Source: CAVYUC01 sp963816685
GTDB lineage: Bacteria; Bacteroidota; Bacteroidia; Bacteroidales; Prolixibacteraceae
Length of the DNA stretch: 64,000 bases
Assembly: GCA_963816685.1 (NCBI GenBank)
Contig: CAWFMB010000038.1
Span: 124,001 to 188,000 of the forward strand
Reading direction: 5' to 3'
Both the position numbers and the translations under genes were made by a program. Positions 42,834-51,208 of this stretch are shown here, piece by piece; position 1 is the stretch's first letter, and each line of letters begins with the position of its first letter. The notes below the pieces were generated by a model. That model was not told the DNA's origin. It saw nothing but the letters and a program-made list of their open reading frames with translations, and did no database searches.

Positions 42834-45800
42834 TTAGAAATCCAGAATTAAACCAAAACTATAGGTTCCTGTAGGCGGATAAGACAATACATTGTCGTTG
42901 CTGTTATCTTTTTCCAATTCAGGATCATAAAAATCGAGAGCAGAAAAAGTAAGAACATTATATCCTGAGAAATAAATTTTCAGATTATCTATTCCGGCTT
43001 TTCCAACCACACTTTTTGGCAGGTTGTAACCTAATTCTATGCTTTTCAGCCTGATATATGAACCATTTTTATACCAGAATGATGAGTTACTGCTCTTGTT
43101 ATGAGTTCCGTAGCTAGGCCAGTAAAATCTTGGAAATACAGGGTGTGAATCAAGGTTTGCAGGCATCCCCCAATCATTTTCAGGAACATATGAATATTTA
43201 TACATTTCAAGGAAAGGAGCATTTCCTCCCTGGAATGGAACCCGCATATCGGCACTGCTGCCATAATGGATATCATATAAGCCGGCCCCTTGCCACAACA
43301 TGCTGAAATCAACACCTTTCCAGGAAACAGACCCATGGATACCATAAATTATATCGGGAAATGTTCCGCTGCCAATAATAACGTTATCGGATGAATTAAT
43401 AACACCATCACCGTTATAGTCAATTAGTTTTATATCTCCAACATTTACAGTTGCATTATTCCGTCCGTCAATAATTGCCCAATCATCAATTTCTTGCTGA
43501 GATGTGAATACACCATCAGCCTGATATCCCCATTGTGAATCAGCCCACTGTCCAACCCTGTTTTGACGTCTGCGCTCCTCTTCTGATGCATAAACAGGTT
43601 GATCAACATATTCAATTTTTTCGCGGGAATAAGAAATATTCCCACCTAATTCAACATGAAATGCTCCAAAATTTTTAATGTAGTCCAATGAAATTTCCAT
43701 TCCACGGTTGCTGTATTCTTCAATGTTTTCTTTTGACAGAGTTGCTCCCACAATATCGGGAAGTGAAACCTGCCTGTCGCCCAGAACATCAGATCTTTTC
43801 CTGTAGAATGCATCAATAGCACCTGTAACCTCATTATTAAAGAATCCAAAATCGAGACCAACATTTGACGTTGTCATTTTTTCCCAGGTGATGAAATAGT
43901 TGGGAATGTTATCAGCATTTATTCCCGAACGAACAACACCATCCACCATTAATTCAGCCGGTTTAATCGAATAAGTTGAAAGATACTGGTAATTACCTGT
44001 ATTATCATAACCGAGTTTTCCCCAGGATGCTCTAAGTTTCAGGTTGCTAAGTGCATTAAAATTATCCTTAACAAAGCCCTCTTCTGATATGCGCCATCCG
44101 GCCGAAACTGAAGGGAATAAACCCCATCGCGTATCTGCAGGGAATTTTGGTGAACCATCGCGCCGCGCGTTAAATCCAAATAAATATTTTTCCTTATAGC
44201 TGTAATCCAGGCTAAAAATTTGTCCAATACGTCCATCCTGCCATCCCCTGCCATCGTTTGATTTATCCAAATCGGGGCCGGCAAAAAGATAATCGAGATC
44301 AAATTCATACCTGATTCTCCGGGCATCAAACCATTCACCCTGGCCCGATAAGTATTCATACACAGCAAGTGCATTAAACTTATGATCGCCAAAGGTATTG
44401 TTCCAGGTTAAAAAGTACTGCTGGTTAAATTCTTTGGAATATGAATTCCGTTGCAGCAACCAGTCGTAATTATTAAAGTTCCTGTGATTATGATATACAA
44501 TATTGCCATCTGCATCATAATCGAACCAATATGCCGGAGCCAGTAACTCTTTTCTTTTATTGTTTTGAAAATTACGCTTATAGTTAAAAATTGCTCTTGC
44601 ATTAAAATGATATGGAAGTTTATAGGAAAGTGTAAATTTTGTGTCGCCTGTATATTTATTCCATTTGTAATATCCCACTTCATTGATTCTTGTAGCAGTT
44701 ACCGGGTTTAAATCATCATTTCCCATTGCCGGATATTTGGTGGGATCGGGATACACTGCCGGATATTGAGGTCGCGAACGGTATAAAAGCATCATTACAC
44801 CAAGATGCCCGTTTTGTTGCGTCATGTCCCAACTTGGACCGATATAATCATTTTCAAGTAACGATATGTCAAGTCCCAAATTCAATTTATCTGTAAGTTC
44901 AATATCAAGGTTCGAACGTAAGTTGTACTTTTTGTTTTTCAAATCATTTGAACGATACAAACTTTCCTGGTAATAATATCCACCCGAAACAAAATATTTT
45001 ATTTTTTCGGTTCCTCCTCGTACACTCATGTTGTGCTGGGTTTGAGGAGCATAATTACGAAGCGTCAGATCCCACCAGTCAGTATTTGGATAAGCCGGAT
45101 CGTTTCCTGCTTTAAATTTATTAATATCATCCATCGACCATTTTGGATCAAGACCTGCGTTCTCAAGTGCCACATTTTCGAATTGTGCATTTTGCCATGA
45201 ATTAACAGCATTCGGAATCATTGTCAGTCTTTGAAAACCATAATTTGCGTTATAACTAAATTGAGGTTCCTGAACTTTTCCGCGTTTTGTTGTCACCAAA
45301 ATAACACCGTTTCCTGCCCTTGCACCATAAACAGCCGCTGTGGCAGCATCTTTAAGCACGTTAAATTCATCAATATCGTTCGGATCAAGTAAAAGAAATT
45401 CTTCGTTTGATGCAGGCATACCATCAATTACAAGCAAGGCATCGCCGAATCCGCGGATATTATATGTTATTCCACCATAATCTCCCGGCTGGGCATTTTT
45501 GGTTTTAACAAACACTCCTGAAGTTCTTCCTGCTACAGATTGTGCAATAGTTGGTGCAGGTACAGTTTTCAAATCCTCGGTTTTTACCGTAGAAACCGAA
45601 CCGGTAACATCAACCCTTTTTTGTGTACCATAACCGACAACAATAACTTCTTCCAAATCGACATTGTCGGGATACATTACAACATTTACCTGATTTTTAT
45701 TACCCACATCAACAACCTGTTCCGATAAACCTATAAATGAAAACCTCAGTTTATCGGAAGGAGATACTCCGGAAAGTTCATATGAACCATCCTGACCGGA

Positions 45801-45959
45801 TGTTGTACCAGTTGTTGTTCCTTCAATTACAATTGAAACTCCGGGAAGCGGAATTCGATCTTCATCCATAACAGTCCCGGTGATTGTTTTGGTTTGTGCC
45901 GTAACAATTTGTACGAACAAAACCAAAAAGCCAGAAAGAATTAAAAGCTTTTGTTTCAT
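42834..45959 (-). CDS. SusC/RagA family TonB-dependent outer membrane transporter
   Basis: A 1041-residue outer-membrane importer. After the signal peptide come a carboxypeptidase-like beta-sandwich (TITGTVMDEDRIPLPGVSIV), a TonB box region (DLEEVIVVGYGTQ, residues about 100-115), the plug domain (VSTVKTEDLKTVPAPTIAQS, LLVIDGMPA, VYGARAGNGVILVTTK) and a 22-strand barrel ending in the outer-membrane signature SFGLILDF. It opens the susC-susD-DUF3823 operon, whose promoter carries two TTGTATACAA palindromes. Substrate is unknown. Confidence 0.97.
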   Translation of the reverse strand: MKQKLLILSGFLVLFVQIVTAQTKTITGTVMDEDRIPLPGVSIVIEGTTTGTTSGQDGSYELSGVSPSDKLRFSFIGLSEQVVDVGNKNQVNVVMYPDNVDLEEVIVVGYGTQKRVDVTGSVSTVKTEDLKTVPAPTIAQSVAGRTSGVFVKTKNAQPGDYGGITYNIRGFGDALLVIDGMPASNEEFLLLDPNDIDEFNVLKDAATAAVYGARAGNGVILVTTKRGKVQEPQFSYNANYGFQRLTMIPNAVNSWQNAQFENVALENAGLDPKWSMDDINKFKAGNDPAYPNTDWWDLTLRNYAPQTQHNMSVRGGTEKIKYFVSGGYYYQESLYRSNDLKNKKYNLRSNLDIELTDKLNLGLDISLLENDYIGPSWDMTQQNGHLGVMMLLYRSRPQYPAVYPDPTKYPAMGNDDLNPVTATRINEVGYYKWNKYTGDTKFTLSYKLPYHFNARAIFNYKRNFQNNKRKELLAPAYWFDYDADGNIVYHNHRNFNNYDWLLQRNSYSKEFNQQYFLTWNNTFGDHKFNALAVYEYLSGQGEWFDARRIRYEFDLDYLFAGPDLDKSNDGRGWQDGRIGQIFSLDYSYKEKYLFGFNARRDGSPKFPADTRWGLFPSVSAGWRISEEGFVKDNFNALSNLKLRASWGKLGYDNTGNYQYLSTYSIKPAELMVDGVVRSGINADNIPNYFITWEKMTTSNVGLDFGFFNNEVTGAIDAFYRKRSDVLGDRQVSLPDIVGATLSKENIEEYSNRGMEISLDYIKNFGAFHVELGGNISYSREKIEYVDQPVYASEEERRRQNRVGQWADSQWGYQADGVFTSQQEIDDWAIIDGRNNATVNVGDIKLIDYNGDGVINSSDNVIIGSGTFPDIIYGIHGSVSWKGVDFSMLWQGAGLYDIHYGSSADMRVPFQGGNAPFLEMYKYSYVPENDWGMPANLDSHPVFPRFYWPSYGTHNKSSNSSFWYKNGSYIRLKSIELGYNLPKSVVGKAGIDNLKIYFSGYNVLTFSALDFYDPELEKDNSNDNVLSYPPTGTYSFGLILDF

Positions 45960-45995
45960 AAGAACGTAGTTTAGTAATTAGATAATTTAATATAG

Positions 45996-46035
45996 TTGTA
46001 TACAAATATAATGTATTTTGTATACAAAATTCAAA
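45996..46035 (-). promoter_or_regulatory. susC promoter with two GntR-type operators
   Basis: On the minus strand TTTG (46035-46032), a 21-bp spacer and TATATTTG (46010-46003) form a full promoter. TTGTATACAA lies in the spacer (46018-46027) and again overlapping the -7 box (45996-46005); their centres are 22 bp apart, about two helical turns. Confidence 0.75.
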
Positions 46036-46054
46036 TCATATAATGTTTTTCTAA

Positions 46055-46087
46055 ATAAAAATGCCCTGATAAATAATACCGGGGCAT
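46055..46087 (-). terminator. Terminator of the GH-A gene
   Basis: ATGCCC/GGGCAT stem; on the minus strand it is followed by ATTTTTATTT. It isolates the GH-A gene from susC. Confidence 0.65.
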
Positions 46088-46111
46088 GAATTATCCAGAT
46101 AATCAGCAGAT

Positions 46112-47194
46112 TTAGTTTAAAAAAATTTCTTTTACCAATTCAAAAAAACCCTTTTTCCTTTCAGAACTGATTCGCCAATTTACCGGCACACTTTGATATC
46201 CTTCATCGAAACCTTCATCTTTCATTCTAAAATCAAAGTATCCCCATGAAGCATACGCCTTTGTTGCAGCTTTAAAATTATTCTCTTTCTTATCAAAATC
46301 GAAATGATCGTCTTCATTAAATACAATTGGCATTGGTTTATACGAGGGTAAAGCTCTCACTTCGTTAACCATTTCTTCGATGCGGGAAGGATTATTCACC
46401 CCATTTCCGTGAATTAATATAAAATCAGAAACTTCAACTACTTTATCAGGAGGGATTGTGTTTCCGTTAAAACTAGCTGATACAGGTATTTCAGGTGCCT
46501 TTAGCTTTATTCGTTCAATCAGTTCATGGATTCTGTCTTGTTTAATTATTGGATGCTGGTAGGCGCGGTTGTTACTTTCATTTGCAACTTCCAGAATAAT
46601 ATTTTGAAATTTATTTTCCTTAATCCATTTAACAGTATTATCAACTGCGGCAATTATTGCCTTTTCATCCTTCAAACGTTCATCCTGTCCAAAATAAAAG
46701 ATTCCCAAAATTACAACCATTCTTAATTCATCAGCCTTCTTCACAATACGTTCCATTCGTTTAGCATAATCTTTTCTCAGTTTCCCATCTGTTTCAAATG
46801 CATTGTTTTCCCAGGGTTGACTCCGGGAATATCCTTCCGGACTTCCACCTTGAAAGTTAATGGTAAAAGCCTTCAAACCATACTTTTCCCATTCCTCCAT
46901 AGCCTCAATAAACTCATTTGTATTGCGTTCCGGATCCCATTTGCCCGTATCAGGATATTTCCATTTCGATATGGTCTCCCGATTTAAATCATCAAAAACA
47001 CCCTGTACCATCCTTGAATTCGGTAACAATCCTTCCACTGAGTAACCTTGCCAGGTGCGACCTTCAAATGTTGGTGTTCCATTGATGTAAAATTTTTCAC
47101 CTTTTATGCTCACCACAGTTTTAGCTTTAAAACCATAGCTGGTAAAGGAAGAAAACATGATTACTGTTGTTAAAATTAAAAATAGTTTTTTCAT
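46112..47194 (-). CDS. Exported clan GH-A glycoside hydrolase-like protein
   Basis: A 360-residue secreted TIM-barrel protein (signal MKKLFLILTTVIMFSSFTSYG). Barrel cues include FYINGTPTFEGRTWQGYSVE, YGLKAFTINFQGGSPEGYS and the candidate acid/base in IILEVANESNN (Glu206, after Asn as in GH5-like enzymes), with a possible nucleophile in IVFNEDDHF (Glu294). I cannot assign a CAZy family with confidence. It has its own promoter region with a TTGTATACAA operator and is separated from susC by a terminator. Confidence 0.75.
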   Translation of the reverse strand: MKKLFLILTTVIMFSSFTSYGFKAKTVVSIKGEKFYINGTPTFEGRTWQGYSVEGLLPNSRMVQGVFDDLNRETISKWKYPDTGKWDPERNTNEFIEAMEEWEKYGLKAFTINFQGGSPEGYSRSQPWENNAFETDGKLRKDYAKRMERIVKKADELRMVVILGIFYFGQDERLKDEKAIIAAVDNTVKWIKENKFQNIILEVANESNNRAYQHPIIKQDRIHELIERIKLKAPEIPVSASFNGNTIPPDKVVEVSDFILIHGNGVNNPSRIEEMVNEVRALPSYKPMPIVFNEDDHFDFDKKENNFKAATKAYASWGYFDFRMKDEGFDEGYQSVPVNWRISSERKKGFFELVKEIFLN

Positions 47195-47220
47195 CGTTGG
47201 TTATTTAGATAAATAAAAGC

Positions 47221-47246
47221 CAATATATACAATTTTTTGTATACAA
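47221..47246 (-). promoter_or_regulatory. GntR-type operator upstream of the GH-A gene
   Basis: TTGTATACAA at 47237-47246, plus an imperfect CAATATATACAA at 47221-47232, within 55 bp of the gene start. A matching promoter is not clear. Confidence 0.6.
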
Positions 47247-47331
47247 AATACAATTAAATAAATAACCTAACGCAATACTTTGAAACTACCCTTAATTTTT
47301 ATCCTGCAGCATGTTTAACAAAAATCAGGCA

Positions 47332-48027
47332 TTATTCAGATATTGTTAATTTATCAATTGGTGTAAGTTCCAGTTTGCGGAATTCAACTTCCGAACCTTC
47401 TGCCTGAACTGCAATATGTCCTTTTGTAGTTGTGCAATTATACCCAAAGTTGACCAAATCATCGTTTTCCCAGACTTTTATTGAATCTCCAACACATTCA
47501 ACAGTCATTGTATTCCACTCCCCGACAGGTTTTTCTGAACCATCAGTTAAATTAATAATTCTTCGCCCTTTTCCTTCCGTAATCCCCCACTCTTCCTTTG
47601 GCCCGCGACGTTCTTCCATATCTGGAACTGTAATATCTTCCACAATGCACCAAAAATCGCCTGCATTTTCGTGCATCATCTGCACCTCCAGTGATTTAGG
47701 AAACATTTTATATAAGGCACGAGGTGTAGATGCATGAACCAGGATACCACAATTTCCCGGCTCTCCTGCAAAACGGTACTCTGCCACAAGCCGGTAATTG
47801 CTGTAAACTGAGTCAGTAATTAAATGTCCGGGCGGTGTACCAAGACTCACCAGTAAACCATCACGAACTGTAAAAGGATTGATGGTATCCGGATTTTCAT
47901 CAAAAGCCGGCACATCTTTATGCCATCCTGATAAATCATGACCATTAAACAACTGAATAGCCTGAGGTTCCGTTTCACAGGAATAAATAATGAAACTGAG
48001 AAGAAAGAAGTAGATTAATTTTTTCAT
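47332..48027 (-). CDS. DUF1080 (3-keto-disaccharide hydrolase-like) lipoprotein
   Basis: A 231-residue lipoprotein; I start at 48027, where MKKLIYFFLLSFIIYSC gives a proper signal and lipobox. The DUF1080 jellyroll is recognised by AIQLFNGHDLSGWH, GEPGNCGILVHAS, SLEVQMMHENAGDFW and GEWNTMTVECVGDSIKVWEN, ending in GHIAVQAEGSEVEFRKLEL. Some relatives hydrolyse 3-keto-glycosides, others may only bind sugar. No 3-dehydrogenase (Gfo/Idh) gene is in the window, so the keto-sugar role is unsupported here. Confidence 0.88.
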   Translation of the reverse strand: MKKLIYFFLLSFIIYSCETEPQAIQLFNGHDLSGWHKDVPAFDENPDTINPFTVRDGLLVSLGTPPGHLITDSVYSNYRLVAEYRFAGEPGNCGILVHASTPRALYKMFPKSLEVQMMHENAGDFWCIVEDITVPDMEERRGPKEEWGITEGKGRRIINLTDGSEKPVGEWNTMTVECVGDSIKVWENDDLVNFGYNCTTTKGHIAVQAEGSEVEFRKLELTPIDKLTISE

Positions 48028-48176
48028 CGTTTTTAATTTTTTGTTCATTGAATAGTTTATAAACAGGTGGTTATTGTCACAGGAATAAAAAATGATATTC
48101 AGGTTATCTTATTATTTTCTTGAATTTCTTCTCCTTCAGGTACATTTTATTCTTTTGACAACTGAAATTTTGCAAA

Positions 48177-49439
48177 TTACCTTAATTGTTCTTTTGCCCA
48201 TTTAATGTACTGTTCCCAATCGTATTCCTTTACATCGTGTCCGCCGGTGCGGATATGATAAGCGACAGTATTCTGAATGGGCTGGTTTACCTTTGGCATT
48301 TCACCGGAAGGAATTCCTTTTTTCCCAAACAATTCATAAACAGGAGTGGAATAAAAGGCTGAAAGAAATTCGCCTTTTGGATCGGCCCAGATATCTTCTT
48401 CGGCGCTCGCAACGTACAGCGGACGTGGTGCAATCAGCGCCAGCAATTCATGCTGATCGACAGGTAATGCTGCTTCATTATTGCTGTATTCATTAAAATT
48501 ATCGGCAAACCAATGCGGAAAAGCATTATTTATTCTTCCTACAGTTTCGCCTATTTTGCGTTTTGAAAGAGCAGCACCACCGCAGCCCGAATCGTTTGAT
48601 ATTACGGCTGCAAAACGTTGATCGTTTGCTCCGGCCCATAATGAAGTTTTTCCCAAACGGGAATGTCCAAAAACAACAACTTTTGTTTCATCAACCTGTG
48701 CATCCTGCTCAAGATAATCCATTGCGCGACTTAATCCCCACGACCAGGCAGCAATTGAACCCCACTCGTTTGGAGCCGGCTTTTTCTGATTGTCATCATA
48801 AAGCAGCGGATGCACTCCATCAGTAAAATCATCCCGATCCGGATCAATTTCGCCATAATATATGGTTACAAGTCCGAAACCATTATCCAGCATTTCTCCG
48901 ATGGCCCAGCGACTTGTGCGCACACCTCGCGATTGTTCAGTCAACTGATTGTTTATGATGCCAAATGATTCGTTGTTCATCGTCCATGCATCTGATATAA
49001 TTACATTCACATCCTCAGTAACAGTGTGATTTCCATAAAAATTATAACCCATAAAAACCGGCGCTTTTTCTATGTTTTTGGGCAGGTACATTAATAAGGT
49101 GTAATTCAGTGTTTTTCCGTTCTTTTCAAATGCAAGTTCAACCTGTTTACGCGTAGCTTTACCATCATAGGCATCACCCTGTTCCAGCACTTTTACTGAC
49201 GAAATTTTTAATTTACCCGGAACTTTTCCATAAACGTTGTCTTCAAAAAAATTCAGCAACTCCGGGCGGCGTTTCTTCATCCATTGTTTTGAATTTTCAA
49301 TCGTCTTCCCCTTAAATGTTATCAGCGGATTAGGAACTTCAAATTCCGGCATTTTACTTTCGTCATAATTGGGCTCGAACTGGGCAACAGCAAATTGTGC
49401 AATTAATGCAAGCATAATTAAAAAACTTATTTTTTTCAT
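48177..49439 (-). CDS. CE15-like glucuronoyl methylesterase
   Basis: A 420-residue secreted alpha/beta hydrolase (signal MKKISFLIMLALIAQFAVAQ). Bacterial CE15 signatures are present: the nucleophile in VVVFGHSRLGKTSLWAG (Ser260), NDSGCGGAALSKR (Asp283 region), the acid candidate in ASAEEDIWADP and the catalytic His in HIRTGGHDV (His401). CE15 enzymes cleave esters between glucuronate on xylan and lignin alcohols, so a plant cell-wall substrate is suggested. Alone on its transcript as far as I can see. Confidence 0.85.
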   Translation of the reverse strand: MKKISFLIMLALIAQFAVAQFEPNYDESKMPEFEVPNPLITFKGKTIENSKQWMKKRRPELLNFFEDNVYGKVPGKLKISSVKVLEQGDAYDGKATRKQVELAFEKNGKTLNYTLLMYLPKNIEKAPVFMGYNFYGNHTVTEDVNVIISDAWTMNNESFGIINNQLTEQSRGVRTSRWAIGEMLDNGFGLVTIYYGEIDPDRDDFTDGVHPLLYDDNQKKPAPNEWGSIAAWSWGLSRAMDYLEQDAQVDETKVVVFGHSRLGKTSLWAGANDQRFAAVISNDSGCGGAALSKRKIGETVGRINNAFPHWFADNFNEYSNNEAALPVDQHELLALIAPRPLYVASAEEDIWADPKGEFLSAFYSTPVYELFGKKGIPSGEMPKVNQPIQNTVAYHIRTGGHDVKEYDWEQYIKWAKEQLR

Positions 49440-49529
49440 TATCAGATGATTTGATTATTTCTTAAAAATACCAATGGTATCAGTAGTTAAACTTATTGTT
49501 CGATTCAAATGTAAAAAATTTTAATCTGA

Positions 49530-49573
49530 AATAAGAAGAAAAGGCTGCATTCCCTGAACAGAACTACAGCCTT
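49530..49573 (-). terminator. Terminator of the GH5 gene
   Basis: AAGGCTG (49541-49547) pairs with CAGCCTT (49567-49573); on the minus strand the stem runs into a T-rich tract (TTTTCTTCTTATTTC). Confidence 0.65.
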
Positions 49574-49610
49574 TATATACAAAGTATCACAAGTTTCCGG
49601 CTTAAACTGC

Positions 49611-50753
49611 TTAGTATTTCATCAGCAAACCAAGTAATTTTCTGTCAAGTTTATGGCCGTGCCAGTCTTCATAATCCACATCGCTCCGGCCAGAATCGAG
49701 GATACCAAAATCGCCCCTGAAATTCCAAAGAGCATAACCAATTCCATTTTCGGTAAGTACATCGAGTACGTCGCCAAACCAGGCAAGAAAAACTTCATGC
49801 GGTGTTTCCTTCCAGCAGCCACATTCGCCGCAATGCACGCCAACCCCCTTTTTCACTGCATCAATCCATGGGGCATAAAATTCCACCAGGCTCTGGCGGT
49901 TGAATTTCTGACCATCAATGGTACCCGGCCAAACCGGTTTAGGTGCGTCATCCGGATTTTTAAACACCCACGGAGCACGATAATGTGAAATATAATGCGG
50001 AAAATATCCACGGCAACTTTGGCCAATATCCAAATCAAAAATTTCAGGTATTACTTTGCTTCCCACATCATTTCCATCGGCAATTATGCGGTGGTTCGGA
50101 TTGTCAGCACGAATAGCTTCCATTGCTTTTTTAGCAACTTCACGATACAAGTTACCTGGAATTGGTCCACGCTGTGAATACTGGTCATTCATATCCTCCC
50201 GCGTACATGGTTCGTTTACAAGGTCAAAACTTATTTGTTGGGGTGTTTTATTTGCAAAACGCTTTCCCCACATACCCCAATGTGCATAAAATGCTTCCTG
50301 GGCTTCTTTATCCTGCCAAAGATTATATGGTTCGTTAAAACCTGCATTCACACAAAACCCTGGTGCACGGTGCAGGTTAAGGCTCATGTGCAAACCGTGT
50401 TTATTTGCTTTTTCTACCAGCTCTTCTATTTCATCTATTACACTTTCATCGAAATTTATAACATCTTCAGGTGTGATGGGTTTGGAACGATCGAATTTCA
50501 CATAACGCGGATAAGCCATTGGCAGACGTACAAAATCAAACCCCCAGTCGGCCATCCATTTCAAATCATCTTCAGTCGTTTGAGAACTGCCCCTGCCTGG
50601 AGTTGGAGAAAAATAATCGAGCAGATTAAATCCTTTCCAGCGGGGCAGTTTGTTATTTGTTTGATCAAAAATATAACCCGCTGTTGCCTGTCCGGCAATA
50701 CCTACACCGGTTGCAGCAAATCCGGTGGTTTTAATAAAATTTCTTCTTTTCAT
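49611..50753 (-). CDS. Glycoside hydrolase family 5 (cellulase-like), twin-arginine-type signal
   Basis: A 380-residue enzyme. The N-terminus MKRRNFIKTTGFAATGVG is a Tat-like signal. The GH5 barrel has WKGFNLLDYF, FDFVRLPMAYPRY, HMSLNLHRAPG, the acid/base in SFDLVNEPC (Glu181) and the nucleophile in GVGVHCGECGCW (Glu310). GH5 covers many beta-glycan activities, so the exact substrate is open. It is transcribed on its own, with the 41-bp repeat array starting 126 bp upstream. Confidence 0.92.
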   Translation of the reverse strand: MKRRNFIKTTGFAATGVGIAGQATAGYIFDQTNNKLPRWKGFNLLDYFSPTPGRGSSQTTEDDLKWMADWGFDFVRLPMAYPRYVKFDRSKPITPEDVINFDESVIDEIEELVEKANKHGLHMSLNLHRAPGFCVNAGFNEPYNLWQDKEAQEAFYAHWGMWGKRFANKTPQQISFDLVNEPCTREDMNDQYSQRGPIPGNLYREVAKKAMEAIRADNPNHRIIADGNDVGSKVIPEIFDLDIGQSCRGYFPHYISHYRAPWVFKNPDDAPKPVWPGTIDGQKFNRQSLVEFYAPWIDAVKKGVGVHCGECGCWKETPHEVFLAWFGDVLDVLTENGIGYALWNFRGDFGILDSGRSDVDYEDWHGHKLDRKLLGLLMKY

Positions 50754-51208
50754 TTAATATAGGTTTATTGGAATGGGATAAAGATACACTTTCACAATAA
50801 AAATGCAAACCGGAAGATTGAAATGGCGGAAATTAAAATCCGGACACAGGGGGTGAAAATTTTCGGCAACATCAGCATAAATTTTATGTTGAAAGTGTTT
50901 CTGAAAATTTCACAGACAGAAATTTCGTATTGAAAGTGTCTCAGAAACTTTCACAGACATAAATTTCCCGTTGAGAATGCCTCTGAAATTTTCACGGGCA
51001 TAAATTTCATGTTGCAAATGCTTCTGAAATTTTCACAGACAGCAATTTCATGCTGAATATGATTTTTTTGGAAAACTTAATAGAAATTTAGTGGAAAAAT
51101 ACACCTGACAGATGATGAGAGCAGGAAATTCGGGGGACAGAAGACTATGAATTGCAACTGATACACCGGAAACATAAATCAAGGCAGAAGTAAAAAGAAT
51201 TTCCCGGA
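50754..51208. other. Intergenic region with the second 41-bp repeat array
   Basis: 455 bases between the start of the GH5 gene and the end of glgX. Apart from the array at 50879-51061 I see no promoter with good match, terminator or gene. Confidence 0.7.
50879..51061. repeat. 41-bp tandem repeat array, about 4.5 units
   Basis: Units start at 50879, 50920, 50961, 51002 and 51043 (partial), an exact 41-bp step. Each begins AAATTTC or close, has GTTGAAAGTGTTTCTGAAA in the middle and ends TTTCACAGACAT or close. The unit at 50920 can fold as TGAAAGT/ACTTTCA. The sequence is unrelated to the 1354-1667 array although the period is identical. There are no unique spacers. Confidence 0.9.
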
